This document shows positions 1 through 7,939 of a stretch of 20,610 nucleotides of DNA, one piece after another. Position 1 is the first letter of the stretch. Every line of letters starts with the position of its first letter. The stretch is taken from the NCBI GenBank assembly GCA_038211505.1, contig JBBQVO010000041.1, positions 1 through 20,610 on the forward strand, read 5' to 3'. Under the pieces are notes generated by a model that did no database searches, was not told the origin of the DNA, and saw nothing but the letters and a program-made list of their open reading frames with translations. The position numbers and the translations under genes were made by a program. Source of the stretch: JBBQVO01 sp038211505 (GTDB lineage: Bacteria; Chloroflexota; Dehalococcoidia; DSTF01; JACRBR01).

Positions 1-129
1 ATGCCAGCTCCTTCGCAGGCGCGTGTACGCCAGGGCGCGCGCCTCTGACATTCTGGGCGCAGCGCTCCTTCGGGAGCGTACGTTGCTCGTTGGAAGCTGT
101 TGCAGGCGCATGTCGGTCGCCGCGCTGGC
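1..129. other. Left-edge intergenic stretch
   Basis: No gene could be supported here. A plus-strand frame open from base 1 ends at a TGA at 46-48 and could be the tail of a gene lying to the left, but it is far too short to judge. The stretch lies downstream of the minus-strand kinase gene that ends at 130. It contains one perfect hairpin (63-78), listed separately. Confidence 0.4.
63..78. terminator. Hairpin with TTCG loop, possible transcript end
   Basis: CGCTCC (63-68) and GGAGCG (73-78) form a perfect 6-bp stem around a TTCG loop. Read on the plus strand this is the very stable C(UUCG)G tetraloop. It lies about 50 bp downstream of the stop of the minus-strand proS-kinase pair, so it could end that transcript or one entering from the left. 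No T-run follows on either strand, so an intrinsic terminator is only a guess. Confidence 0.3.
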
Positions 130-1026
130 CTACTCCACCATCTCCGCGATCGATGCGGCGCACCACGCATACAGATGATCATCATCGAGCTTCGTGTGCG
201 ATAGGCGCAGCGCGCAGTAGGCCCGATACGTCCGCATCACGTCGATGATCCCATCGCCGTATCGCCGCACGAGCGCCTCCGTCAGATACGCCGAGTCCGC
301 GCGCTCGAACGAATCGCGCGACGCTTCGAGAAACACGACCGCCGACGTCACATCGAGCAGCGCATCGCCCATCACCGTCAACGGCCCGAAGTCGATGACG
401 CCGGTCACGCGCAGCGTCTCCTCATCGACCATCACGTTGCCGGGGAAGTAGTCGCCGTGCACCAGCACGCGCGGCGGACGCACCGGCAGCGCGGCGATCG
501 CGCGATCAGCGCCTGCGAGCGCCCGATCGAGATCCGGGACGTCGCCTTCGAGATCGGGACGGCTGATCGTCAGAATCTGCGCGACGCGCGCCCGCAGAAA
601 CGCCGGCCACGTGTCCGCCATGATCGCATCATCGAGCAGGATCTCTCCGTAGCCCTCCCGATCGATCGTGAGCGCGGCGATCGCGTGCGCGCCGTCGAGA
701 TACGCGTCGAGCATCCTCCGCCGCCGCTCCCCGGACAGGGACGGCAGCACATCCATCAGCGGCCGGCCGGCGATCCGGCGGTCGATGCTGTACCAGGTGC
801 CGTCGATCTCGCCGTGATCGAGCACCTGCGGCACCACGAAAGGCACGGCACCGCGATCGATCTCGTCGTAAAACGCGGCCATCATCGCTGAGCCGCCGTG
901 CGGCTGATGGTGATACAGCCGCAGCACGCGATCGTCGCCGAGCGCGTACACCGTCGCCTCGCCACCATGCCCGACGCGCTCGCCGACGTCCGCCGCGAAA
1001 TGCGCGAGCACTGCCTGTTTGGACAT
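130..1026 (-). CDS. Aminoglycoside/choline-type phosphotransferase family protein
   Basis: A 298-residue protein of the APH family (protein-kinase-like fold), which transfers the ATP gamma-phosphate to a small molecule. Visible landmarks are a glycine-rich nucleotide loop at about residues 19-27 (GHGGEATVY), the catalytic HGDYFPGN motif with the catalytic Asp at 192 and a metal-binding Asn at 197, and IDFG at 211-214, which supplies the second metal-binding Asp (212). The protein is soluble, with no signal peptide. The ATG start lies 2 bp after the proS stop, so the two genes are almost certainly co-transcribed; the ribosome site is weak, which suits translational coupling. The substrate cannot be read from the sequence. 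The family includes antibiotic kinases, but also kinases for choline, homoserine, sugars and fructosamines, so a resistance label is not justified. Confidence 0.88.
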   Translation of the reverse strand: MSKQAVLAHFAADVGERVGHGGEATVYALGDDRVLRLYHHQPHGGSAMMAAFYDEIDRGAVPFVVPQVLDHGEIDGTWYSIDRRIAGRPLMDVLPSLSGERRRRMLDAYLDGAHAIAALTIDREGYGEILLDDAIMADTWPAFLRARVAQILTISRPDLEGDVPDLDRALAGADRAIAALPVRPPRVLVHGDYFPGNVMVDEETLRVTGVIDFGPLTVMGDALLDVTSAVVFLEASRDSFERADSAYLTEALVRRYGDGIIDVMRTYRAYCALRLSHTKLDDDHLYAWCAASIAEMVE

Positions 1027-1028
1027 GA

Positions 1029-2732
1029 TTACCGTGTTGGGTTCAGCGCTCGCACAGCCGTCGCAACGTCGGCGAGGCCGACGACCGCCGCGTCCTTCTC
1101 CGTGCGGCGCTTGATCTCAGCGCCGCCGTTTTCGATGCTGCGAGGGCTGACGGTGACGCGCACGGGCAGGCCGAGCAGATCGGCGTCGTTGAACTTCACC
1201 CCGGCCGAGCCTTCTTCGCGATCGTCGTAGAGCACGTCGAGGCCGGCATCCTGCAGCTGCTGGTAGACCTGCTCCGCGCTCTCGCGCACGCCCGGCTTGT
1301 CGAGGCCGAGGCCGACGAGATGCACGTCGTACGGCGTCAGCTCCGGCGGCCAGATGATGCCGCGCTCGTCGTGATTGGCCTCGATTGCGCCGGCAAATAC
1401 GCGGCCGACGCCGATGCCGTAGCAACCCATGATCGGATGTTTGCGCTCGCCGTCTTCGGCCGCGAACGTCGCGTCGAGCCGTTCCGTATACACCGTGCCG
1501 AGCTTGAAGACGTGCCCCATCTCCATGCCGCGCTTCGCCTCGAGCGTGCCGCCGCAGCGCGGGCAGACGTCGCCCGCGCGCGCCAGCGAGATGTCGGTGA
1601 TGATGTCAGCGGTCCAGTCGCGGCCGTGGTTGACGTTGCGCAGGTGCACATCCCGCTTGTTCGCGCCGGCGACGAGATTGTGCGAGGTCAGCACGGTGTC
1701 ATCGGCGACGATCTTGATGTTCGTCAGCCCGACGGGCGACGCTGATCCGGCGACGAGCCCGTGCTTCTTCACACCGTCGTCGTCGAGCAGCGCCACCTCG
1801 ACGGCCTTCAGCGCGTTACGAAGCTTCGCCTCGTTTACTTCGAGATCGCCGCGGATCGCAACGAACACCGGCTCGCCGTTCGCTTCGTAGAACACGGCTT
1901 TCAGCGTCCGCGACGCCGGGATCTCGAGGAACTTCACCAGGTCATCGATCGTCTTCTGTCCCGGCGTATCAGTCTCTTCGAGCGGCAGCAGATCTTCGGC
2001 CGCGAGGTCGGCTTTCTTGTGGTCGGCCTTCTCCGCGTTCGCCGCGTAGTCGCCGCGGTTGCAGAGCAGGATCGTGTCTTCGCCCACCTCCGTGATGAAG
2101 ATGAACTCCTCGCTGTCCTTGCCGCCGATCGCGCCGGAGTCGGCGAGCACCGGGATCGCTGGCACGCCGCAGCGCTCGAAGATGCGCTCGTAGGCGCCGC
2201 GTGCGGCCTTGTAGCTGTCGTCGAGCGCCTCCCAGTCGGTGTCGAAGCTGTAGGCGTCCTTCATCGTGAACTCGCGCACGCGCATCAGGCCGCCGCGCGC
2301 GCGCGCTTCGTCGCGCGCCTTCGTCTGGATCTGATAGACCATCAGCGGCATGTCGCGATAGCTCTGCACCTGTTTCTTGAAGAGATCGACCACCACCTCT
2401 TCGTGCGTCGGTCCGATCACGAGATCGCGCTCGCGCCGATCCTTCAGGTGAAACAGCACGTCCGACATCGTCTCGGCGCGCCCGGACGCCTCCCACAGCT
2501 CGGCCGGCTGCAGCGTCGGCATCCTCACTTCCTGGCCGTCGATGCGATCCATCTCCTCGCGGATGATCTCTTCGATCTTGCGCATGACGCGCCAGCCGAT
2601 CGGCAAGTAGCTGTAGATGCCGGCCGCCAGCTGCTGCGCGAGTCCGGCGCGCAGCATCAGCTGATGATTCGGCGTATCCGCATCCGCCGGCGCATTGCGA
2701 AGCGTCTTACTGAAGAGTTTGGAGAGCCGCAT
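1029..2732 (-). CDS. proS: Prolyl-tRNA synthetase (bacterial type with editing domain)
   Basis: A 567-residue class II aminoacyl-tRNA synthetase that charges tRNA-Pro with proline in the cytoplasm. The length and architecture match the long bacterial form. The catalytic core starts at the N-terminus, with motif 1 around residues 55-75. Motif 2 lies around 142-160 and includes the RVREFTMKDAYSF block. A YbaK-like editing insertion at about 225-405 removes mischarged alanine; Lys278 in SRTLKAV sits where the conserved editing lysine is expected. A CPRCGG pair follows at 390-395, motif 3 (GCYGIGVGR) at 437-445, and the anticodon-binding domain at about 465-567. The N-terminus (MRLSKLFSKTLR) is the usual one for this form, which supports the ATG at 2730-2732. 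The gene is first in a two-gene unit with the downstream kinase. No T-box leader is visible upstream. Confidence 0.97.
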   Translation of the reverse strand: MRLSKLFSKTLRNAPADADTPNHQLMLRAGLAQQLAAGIYSYLPIGWRVMRKIEEIIREEMDRIDGQEVRMPTLQPAELWEASGRAETMSDVLFHLKDRRERDLVIGPTHEEVVVDLFKKQVQSYRDMPLMVYQIQTKARDEARARGGLMRVREFTMKDAYSFDTDWEALDDSYKAARGAYERIFERCGVPAIPVLADSGAIGGKDSEEFIFITEVGEDTILLCNRGDYAANAEKADHKKADLAAEDLLPLEETDTPGQKTIDDLVKFLEIPASRTLKAVFYEANGEPVFVAIRGDLEVNEAKLRNALKAVEVALLDDDGVKKHGLVAGSASPVGLTNIKIVADDTVLTSHNLVAGANKRDVHLRNVNHGRDWTADIITDISLARAGDVCPRCGGTLEAKRGMEMGHVFKLGTVYTERLDATFAAEDGERKHPIMGCYGIGVGRVFAGAIEANHDERGIIWPPELTPYDVHLVGLGLDKPGVRESAEQVYQQLQDAGLDVLYDDREEGSAGVKFNDADLLGLPVRVTVSPRSIENGGAEIKRRTEKDAAVVGLADVATAVRALNPTR

Positions 2733-2733
2733 G

Positions 2734-2768
2734 TGTTGGTGTCTGGTGATTCGCGTCTGGTCATTGGA
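2734..2768. repeat. Degenerate heptanucleotide tract upstream of proS
   Basis: Read on the plus strand in units of seven, the sequence runs TGTTGGT, GTCTGGT, GATTCGC, GTCTGGT, CATTGGA. The unit GTCTGGT occurs twice, exactly 14 bp apart (2741 and 2755). The tract occupies the proS 5' leader immediately before the ATG. It is weaker than the other heptad tracts in this window but has the same period and the same G/T versus C/A strand bias. Confidence 0.4.
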
Positions 2769-2783
2769 ACGGTGGTTGCGTCG

Positions 2784-2812
2784 AGTCTAGCGGACGCGCC
2801 GACATAGGGCGA
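2784..2812 (-). promoter_or_regulatory. Tentative proS promoter
   Basis: On the minus strand, TAGACT (2784-2789) matches 4 of 6 bases of the -10 consensus. A poor -35 candidate, TCGCCC (2807-2812, 3 of 6), lies 17 bp upstream. The predicted transcript would start near 2777, about 45 bases before the proS ATG. The weak -35 makes this a tentative call. Confidence 0.28.
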
Positions 2813-2880
2813 CGCGGCAGGTCTTGCGGATCGGCCATGGCGCGATTGCGGCGGGTGCGTCTCCACGCCGTTCACAACGG

Positions 2881-3957
2881 CTACGGCGCCCACGTCACCT
2901 GGCCGTGGAACGCGCCCTCGCCGATCCGATTGGCGGCGCCGCTCGCGATCACGACGTCGTACAACCCCGCCGCGCCCACGACGTAGATGTGCTTGCCGTC
3001 GCCGCTCCACGTCAGCGCCGGCAGATCCTCCTTCAGATCGGCGACGCGAATCGGCGTGCTGCCGACGGCGTCGATCGTCCAGATGTCCTCCGGCAACCCA
3101 TCGAGCGCCGCCGCGCGATCGACGCTCTTCACCTGCGCTGCCGTCGCGCGATCGATCGTCACGTATTCGAATGCGGCGCGCGCGCCCGTCTGGTCCGCCG
3201 ACGCGATGGCGATCTTCGTGCCGTCGGGCGAGTAGCGAGGCGAGTTGAACGGGCTGAGATCCTGCTCGAAGCCGATCAGCGTCTTCTCGTTGCCGCCCGC
3301 GATATCGGCCGCCGCCAGCGTTTCGCCCGTCTGCGGCGCCAGCTTGGCGTACGTGATCCGCTTGCCGTCGGGCGAGATCGTAAACGCGAGCACATCCTCC
3401 AGCACCTTCGTCCGATCGCCCGTCGTCGCATCGATGCGCTCGAGCGTGTAGACGACCTTCGTCGGTCCGCTCGATGTCACGATCTCCTGCACGACGGCGA
3501 GGATGTGGCCGGCGTCCTCCCACTGCGGGAAGCGCACGAGCTGATTCGGCTGCGCATGGGCGTAGACGACGCGGGCGTTGCCGCCGTCGCGATCGGAAAC
3601 CCAGACGTCGGAGCCCGCGTCGTACTTGTTGTTCTCAACCGTCGGCGGCGGCTGCACGATGTAGGTCAGGCGCTTGGCGTCCGGCGACAACGCCGGATCG
3701 AGCAGGAACGTGCTGGCGTTGTCGGGCGTGATCAGCGGCCGCTCTTTGCCGTCGCTGACGCTGTACTCGACGATGCCCGTCGGCTTCGTGATGATCAGCG
3801 ATCCGGCGCCGCCAAACGGACGCGAGATCGACGTCGGAGCGGCGGTGCCGGCAGAACTTGTCCCGCCGGAGCTTGAACCGGAACCGCCGCCGCACGCGGA
3901 TGCGAGCGCCAGCGTCAACAGCACGATCAGCATCAACGCAGTGGTACGGAGAGTCAC
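2881..3957 (-). CDS. Lipoprotein with PD40/TolB-like beta-propeller
   Basis: A 358-residue exported protein. Residues 1-22 form a lipoprotein signal: a short basic start, a hydrophobic core, and ASAC ending at Cys22, which should be lipidated. The Ala at -3 is a slightly off-consensus lipobox. A Gly/Ser-rich tether follows at 23-40. The rest resembles a WD40-like (PD40) propeller: recurring SPDGKRITY-type strands appear at about 90-101 (SPDAKRLTY), 192-205, 239-253 and 314-327 (SGDGKHIYV), consistent with about six blades. The likely role is binding proteins or ligands at the outer face of the membrane; the partner is unknown. The start is GTG (3955-3957); an in-frame ATG at residue 9 would shorten the signal and lose its basic end. 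It is divergent from the CoA-transferase pair. Confidence 0.85.
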   Translation of the reverse strand: MTLRTTALMLIVLLTLALASACGGGSGSSSGGTSSAGTAAPTSISRPFGGAGSLIITKPTGIVEYSVSDGKERPLITPDNASTFLLDPALSPDAKRLTYIVQPPPTVENNKYDAGSDVWVSDRDGGNARVVYAHAQPNQLVRFPQWEDAGHILAVVQEIVTSSGPTKVVYTLERIDATTGDRTKVLEDVLAFTISPDGKRITYAKLAPQTGETLAAADIAGGNEKTLIGFEQDLSPFNSPRYSPDGTKIAIASADQTGARAAFEYVTIDRATAAQVKSVDRAAALDGLPEDIWTIDAVGSTPIRVADLKEDLPALTWSGDGKHIYVVGAAGLYDVVIASGAANRIGEGAFHGQVTWAP

Positions 3958-4038
3958 GCTGCCAGCCTACCGAACCGAAACAGCGAGAGCATCTCATGCA
4001 AAGCGGCGCAAGAGTGCGGCGGACGTCCCGAACAGCGT

Positions 4039-4067
4039 TTGATCGCGCGATGCCGCGATCGTATGCT
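4039..4067 (+). promoter_or_regulatory. Promoter of the CoA-transferase pair
   Basis: TTGATC (4039-4044) and TATGCT (4062-4067) are separated by exactly 17 bp, a good fit to a housekeeping sigma-70-type promoter (4 of 6 at each box). Transcription should begin near 4074, giving a leader of about 23 bases. A ribosome site, GGAG (4088-4091), lies 5 bp before the ATG at 4097. Confidence 0.55.
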
Positions 4068-4096
4068 GCCCGCACTCTCAACGGAATGGAGCAGAT

Positions 4097-5317
4097 ATGG
4101 CTGACCGGGCGCTCGATGGCCTGCGCGTCGTCGACATCTCGCAGGGGATCGCCGGGCCGTACGCGACGAAGCTGCTCGCCGATGCCGGCGCGCTCGTCAC
4201 GAAGGTCGAGCCGCCCGCCGGCGACTACAGCCGCCGCCTCGGGCCGTTCCCGAACGACATCCCCGATCCCGAGAAGTCGGGACTGTATCTGCATTTGAAC
4301 ACCAGCAAGCGCAGCATCACGCTCGACGTATCCGTGACGTCGGGTCAGGTCGTCCTGAAGAAGCTGCTCGCCAACGCCGACGTGTTCGTCTGCGGCGAGA
4401 AGACGTCCACGCTGACGGCGTGGGGCCTCACGTACGACGATCTGAAGTCCGACTTTCCGGATCTCGTCGTCGCCCAGGTGTCGCCGTTTGGCGCGACCGG
4501 GCCGTACGCCGACTACAACGGCAACAGCCTGACTGCCATGGCGATGAGCACGCTGATGTACAACACCGGCGATCCCGATCGCGAGCCGCTGACGACCGGC
4601 GGCGAGCCCGGAGAGTACATCGCCGGTGTGCAACTCTGGATCGGCATCCTCGCCGCGATCGAGAATCGCGCGAAGAACGGCGGCGGCGACCACGTCGACG
4701 TGTCGATGGCCGAGGCCGTCGCCTCGGCGGATGAGTACAACGCCGCGATGTACGGCTTTCAGGGCGCCATCCGCCGCCGCTACTACTCACGCCACATCTT
4801 CGGCTACCCGAACGACATCATGGCCTGCGCCGACGGCCACGTCGTCGTCATCCCCGGCGCATCGGGCTTCCCGTCGCCGCTCGCGCCAGACGTCGTCTCG
4901 CCGATGTCGCTGCTGCTCGAGGATGTCGATCTCGACAAGAACCCGATGTTCCAGCAGATGGGCGAGCGCATGATCCGCTGGCAGGACTTCGAGGCGCTGA
5001 TCGAGCCGTATCTCTCGACGCACAGCGCGATGGAGATCGTGATGACGGCGCAGGCGCTTCGCCTGCCGTTCGCCTTCGTCCCGAACGCACCGGATCTCTT
5101 GTCCGACGAGCATCTAGCCGAGCGCGCGTTCTTCGAGCAAGTCTCCGCCGGCGGCGACAGGCTGACAATCCCCGGACAGCCATTCAAGATGTCGGAGACG
5201 CCGCTGCATGCATCGGCCGCGCCGGCGCGCGGCAGCGCCAACGCCACCGTGCTCGTCGACGAACTCGGCTACGAGAAGGGCGACCTCACGATCCTCAGCG
5301 ATCGAGGCATCACATGA
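4097..5317 (+). CDS. Family III CoA-transferase subunit, Glu in place of catalytic Asp
   Basis: A 406-residue CaiB/BaiF (family III) CoA-transferase. Such enzymes move CoA between carboxylic acids through an aspartyl-CoA anhydride. The N-terminal signature LDGLRVVDISQGIAGPYATK and the central G-ILAAIENR...VDVSM block are typical. At the position matching Asp169 of formyl-CoA transferase (the D in GDSNSGMH) this protein reads GEYIAG, with Glu173. The change may alter or abolish its own catalysis. The downstream gene overlaps it by 4 bp (ATGA at 5314-5317) and keeps the Asp, so the two products probably form a heteromer, as in benzylsuccinate (BbsEF) or malate (SmtAB) CoA-transferases. The substrate is unknown. 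The start is fixed by GGAG 5 bp upstream and by the family's usual N-terminus. Confidence 0.92.
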   Translation: MADRALDGLRVVDISQGIAGPYATKLLADAGALVTKVEPPAGDYSRRLGPFPNDIPDPEKSGLYLHLNTSKRSITLDVSVTSGQVVLKKLLANADVFVCGEKTSTLTAWGLTYDDLKSDFPDLVVAQVSPFGATGPYADYNGNSLTAMAMSTLMYNTGDPDREPLTTGGEPGEYIAGVQLWIGILAAIENRAKNGGGDHVDVSMAEAVASADEYNAAMYGFQGAIRRRYYSRHIFGYPNDIMACADGHVVVIPGASGFPSPLAPDVVSPMSLLLEDVDLDKNPMFQQMGERMIRWQDFEALIEPYLSTHSAMEIVMTAQALRLPFAFVPNAPDLLSDEHLAERAFFEQVSAGGDRLTIPGQPFKMSETPLHASAAPARGSANATVLVDELGYEKGDLTILSDRGIT

Positions 5318-6684
5318 CGGAGCAGCAACTCCCGCTGGAGGGAATTCGCGTCGTCGATCTCGCGCAAGTGTTCGCCGGCCCCGCCTGCACGCGCATCCTC
5401 GCCGATCTCGGCGCCGACGTCATTCGCTTCGAGTCGGCCGGCCGCATGGATGTCACCCGCAACCTGATCATCACTGATAACGACGGCAAGGATCACCACT
5501 GGCTGCGCGCGTCGTACTTCGTCGTCCGCAACGTCAACAAGCGCGAGATGGTGCTCGATCTAGCGAAAGAAGAAGGCCGCGAGATCATCCGCAAGCTCGT
5601 AGCCGGCGCCGATGTCGTCGTCGAGAGCTTCACGCCGCGCGTCATGGGCAACTTCGGTCTCGGCTACGACGCGCTCAAGAAGATTAAGCCCGACATCATC
5701 ATGTGCTCGCTCTCCGGCTACGGCCAGTACGGGCCGATGCGCGACTACGGCGCCTACGGCATGGGCCTCGAGCCCGCGTCCGGCCTCTCGTCGATCACCG
5801 GCTACCCCGGCGGCCCGCCGATCCGCAGCGGTCTCTCCTTCACCGATCCCTATTCGGGGTTCGTCGGCGCCGGCGCGATCCTCACCGCGCTGCACTACCG
5901 CCGCCGCACCGGCAAGGGGCAGTACATCGATCTCTCCGAGCAGGAAGCCGCCATCCCGCTGATGGGCGCGGCGCTGCTCGAGCATCAGATGACCGGCCGC
6001 ATGCCCGAGCGCACGGGCGACCGCAGCGAATGGGCGGCGCCCCAGGGCTGCTATCGCTGCGCCGGCGACGACCGCTGGGCCGTCATCTCATGCGCCAACG
6101 ACGACGAGTTCGCTCGCATGGCGACCGCCATGGTGCATGCCGAATGGATCGACGACGAGCGCTTCGCGACGGTGCTCGCGCGACATGATCATCACGACGA
6201 TCTCGATGCCGCGATCACAGCATGGACCTCGAAGCGCGATCACTACGACGTGATGCGCTCACTGCAGGCCGCAGGCGTGAAGGCCGCCGCCGTTCTCGAC
6301 GGCAAGGAGATCCTCTTCGACCCGCAGTTCGCCGCGCGCGGCCACTTCGACATCGTCGATCAGCCGATGCTCGGCAAGCGGCCGATCCAGCGCCACGTCG
6401 CCGCGAAGTTCCGCCGCTTTGAAGCGAAAGTCCGCCGCCCGGCGCCGCTCCTCGGCGAGCACAACGATGAAGTGCTGCGCGAGATCGGCTACACGGAGCA
6501 GCAGATCGCCCAGCTCAAGGACGACGCCGTCATCGCCGACAAGCCGAGGCTGCCCGTACCCGCAAACCTCATCGCCATGGCGCTGCGTCTCCCGTACGAC
6601 CGCTACATCGAACACCACATCCTGCAAGCGCTGGAGCCCGACTATCGCGAGCAGTTAGGCCTCGCCGAGCCAGCGGACGCATAG
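5314..6684 (+). CDS. Family III CoA-transferase subunit with catalytic Asp
   Basis: A 456-residue CaiB/BaiF-type CoA-transferase. The N-terminus LEGIRVVDLAQVFAGPACTR is the family hallmark. The catalytic aspartate is visible at residue 178 in the SFTDPYSGF motif, followed by the expected ALHYRRRTGKGQYIDLSEQE block at about 191-210. The protein is some 50 residues longer than its partner, with an extra C-terminal part (about 405-456) of basic and aromatic character that I do not recognise. Its ATG lies inside the stop of the upstream gene, so translation is coupled and the subunits are probably made one to one. The pair has no adjacent acyl-CoA dehydrogenase or hydratase gene, so the pathway cannot be read from context. 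Succinyl-CoA-dependent activation of an organic acid is one possibility only. Confidence 0.93.
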   Translation: MTEQQLPLEGIRVVDLAQVFAGPACTRILADLGADVIRFESAGRMDVTRNLIITDNDGKDHHWLRASYFVVRNVNKREMVLDLAKEEGREIIRKLVAGADVVVESFTPRVMGNFGLGYDALKKIKPDIIMCSLSGYGQYGPMRDYGAYGMGLEPASGLSSITGYPGGPPIRSGLSFTDPYSGFVGAGAILTALHYRRRTGKGQYIDLSEQEAAIPLMGAALLEHQMTGRMPERTGDRSEWAAPQGCYRCAGDDRWAVISCANDDEFARMATAMVHAEWIDDERFATVLARHDHHDDLDAAITAWTSKRDHYDVMRSLQAAGVKAAAVLDGKEILFDPQFAARGHFDIVDQPMLGKRPIQRHVAAKFRRFEAKVRRPAPLLGEHNDEVLREIGYTEQQIAQLKDDAVIADKPRLPVPANLIAMALRLPYDRYIEHHILQALEPDYREQLGLAEPADA

Positions 6685-6710
6685 CCTCCGGCCCAAAGGT
6701 GCACGGAGGC
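6684..6710. terminator. Hairpin between convergent genes
   Basis: GCCTCCG (6684-6690) pairs perfectly with CGGAGGC (6704-6710) around a 13-base loop. The outer ATAGCC (6681-6686) could alternatively pair with GGCTAT (6713-6718). The element sits between the convergent CoA-transferase and membrane-protein genes, where a two-way transcription end is expected. There is no T-run, so intrinsic termination is uncertain. Confidence 0.35.
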
Positions 6711-6726
6711 ACGGCTATCGCTCGAC

Positions 6727-6942
6727 CTAGCTAACGCGCTGAATCAGGAACAGCAACGCCGGCAGCAGTAACGCAAGCACGATCAGCAGCGATACGACCG
6801 CGAGCAGCCACGGCGGGATCGGCCAGTTGTCGCGCTTCGGCTCCCAGCGATAGCCGTGCGACTCTGAGAGATCGTAATCCGGACTGCCCGGCCCGAACTC
6901 ATCCTCGACCTCTTCTTCGTCGTCGAACTCCGCGGGGGTCAC
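6727..6942 (-). CDS. Small single-span membrane protein, unknown function
   Basis: A 71-residue protein. The first 20 residues are strongly acidic (EFDDEEEVEDEFG), the middle is a polar, Trp-containing stretch (YRWEPKRDNWPIPPW), and residues 44-68 form one long Leu/Val/Ala membrane helix ending in a short RVS tail. The charge pattern suggests a tail-anchored or single-pass protein, but topology is not certain. The start is GTG (6940-6942); no in-frame ATG precedes the membrane segment. It begins 27 bp downstream of the dienelactone hydrolase stop on the same strand, so the two are probably in one transcript. I do not recognise the family. Confidence 0.7.
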   Translation of the reverse strand: MTPAEFDDEEEVEDEFGPGSPDYDLSESHGYRWEPKRDNWPIPPWLLAVVSLLIVLALLLPALLFLIQRVS

Positions 6943-6969
6943 GATGCATCGCCGGTGCGCCGCACGCTC

Positions 6970-7659
6970 CTAAACCAGCACGCGCTGGAAGAGCGCGAGC
7001 GCGTTGCTCCAGGCGTCCTTCGCGGCGTCGGGGCGGTAGCTCTCCTTGGTGTCGTTGAAGAAGGAGTGCGGCGCGCCCGCGTACACCTTCACGACGGCGT
7101 TGCGCTTCGTGCTCTTCAGCACGTCCTCGAACTTGTGGACGTTCTCGATCGGGATGCCGCCGTCGTCGGCGCCGAAGGCGCAGAACATCTCCGCCTGGAT
7201 CTTCGCGATCTCCTCCGCCGGCGGCTGGAAGCCGGCGTAGAACGGCGCCGCCGCCGCCACATCGGGACTGGCGGCCGCGAGCGCGAGCGTCATGCTGCCA
7301 CCCATGCAAAAGCCGATGCTCGCGACCTTCTTCGGCGCCACCTCGTCGAGCGCCAGCAGGTACGCCACGCCGCCCGTCAGATCCTTGAGCGCTTGCTCGC
7401 GGTTCATGTTCATCACGAGTTTGCGCGCCTCGTCGGGCTCCGTCGCGACCTCGCCGCGATAGAGATCTGGCGCCAGCGCCACGAATCCTTCGCGTGCGAA
7501 GCGGTCGGCGATGTCCTTGATGTGCCCATCCATCCCCCACCATTCCTGGATCACGATCACGCCCGGGTGCTTCCCGCCGTCATCCGGCTGCGAGAGGTAG
7601 CCCATGCCGTTCTCGCCGTTCGCCGGGTACTCGATCGACCTCGTCTTGATCTCGGGCAT
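6970..7659 (-). CDS. Dienelactone hydrolase family protein
   Basis: A 229-residue alpha/beta hydrolase of the DLH family, whose founding member opens dienelactone to maleylacetate in chlorocatechol breakdown; many relatives act on other esters or lactones. The nucleophile Cys118 sits in GFCMGG (116-121), the acid is Asp165 or Asp166 in FGADDG, and the base is His198 in YAGAPHSF. Glu39 in QEWWG corresponds to the residue that holds the cysteine in the resting enzyme. The length equals the family norm. I chose the ATG at 7657-7659 because AGGAG lies 5 bp upstream and the family's N-terminus (PEIKTRSIEYP) begins there. The frame stays open upstream to 7887, but that part is low-quality sequence containing a palindromic repeat. 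It is a cytoplasmic enzyme; the substrate is not deducible. Confidence 0.92.
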   Translation of the reverse strand: MPEIKTRSIEYPANGENGMGYLSQPDDGGKHPGVIVIQEWWGMDGHIKDIADRFAREGFVALAPDLYRGEVATEPDEARKLVMNMNREQALKDLTGGVAYLLALDEVAPKKVASIGFCMGGSMTLALAAASPDVAAAAPFYAGFQPPAEEIAKIQAEMFCAFGADDGGIPIENVHKFEDVLKSTKRNAVVKVYAGAPHSFFNDTKESYRPDAAKDAWSNALALFQRVLV

Positions 7660-7798
7660 CGTGACTCCTGTTTGTTTCATTTCGGCAAGGCGGCGTACCG
7701 ACATGGTGCGGCGATCGCCGTCGTGGCGCAATCCGCCGGCCGAGGTGGAGCCGCCGCGCCGCGCCGGCAGGTCGTGGGAACCTCGACGAAAGCCGTAG

Positions 7799-7819
7799 GG
7801 GCGGCCCGCGTGGCCGCCC
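7799..7819. repeat. REP-like palindrome
   Basis: GGGCGGCC (7799-7806) and GGCCGCCC (7812-7819) form a perfect 8-bp stem with a CGCGT loop, preceded by GTAGG. I recall very similar GTAGGGGCGGCC...GGCCGCCC elements as dispersed repeats in several bacterial groups, including Chloroflexota, but this cannot be confirmed from one copy here. Confidence 0.45.
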
Positions 7820-7939
7820 GTCATTGGCAGCCCACAGTGTTCCTGCCCGGCTCCGCTCCCCATTCGTATCCGGTGGCGGCACGCCATCCAACCGGCGATC
7901 TAGCACACACGCTTGCCGATCTACGGATACTCCCAACCA

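Noticed and set aside
1..178. Plus-strand frame entering from the left edge and running to about 178
   Set aside because: It overlaps the end of the kinase gene on the opposite strand and is Arg/Ala-rich with no recognisable motif; chance open frames of this length are common at this base composition.
2733..2880. T-box leader upstream of proS
   Set aside because: No T-box sequence or specifier stem is visible, and the region is too short for a full T-box with its terminator.
7660..7887. N-terminal extension of the dienelactone hydrolase to 305 residues
   Set aside because: The extension reads through a palindromic repeat, has no family similarity, and the internal ATG at 7659 has a well-placed AGGAG.
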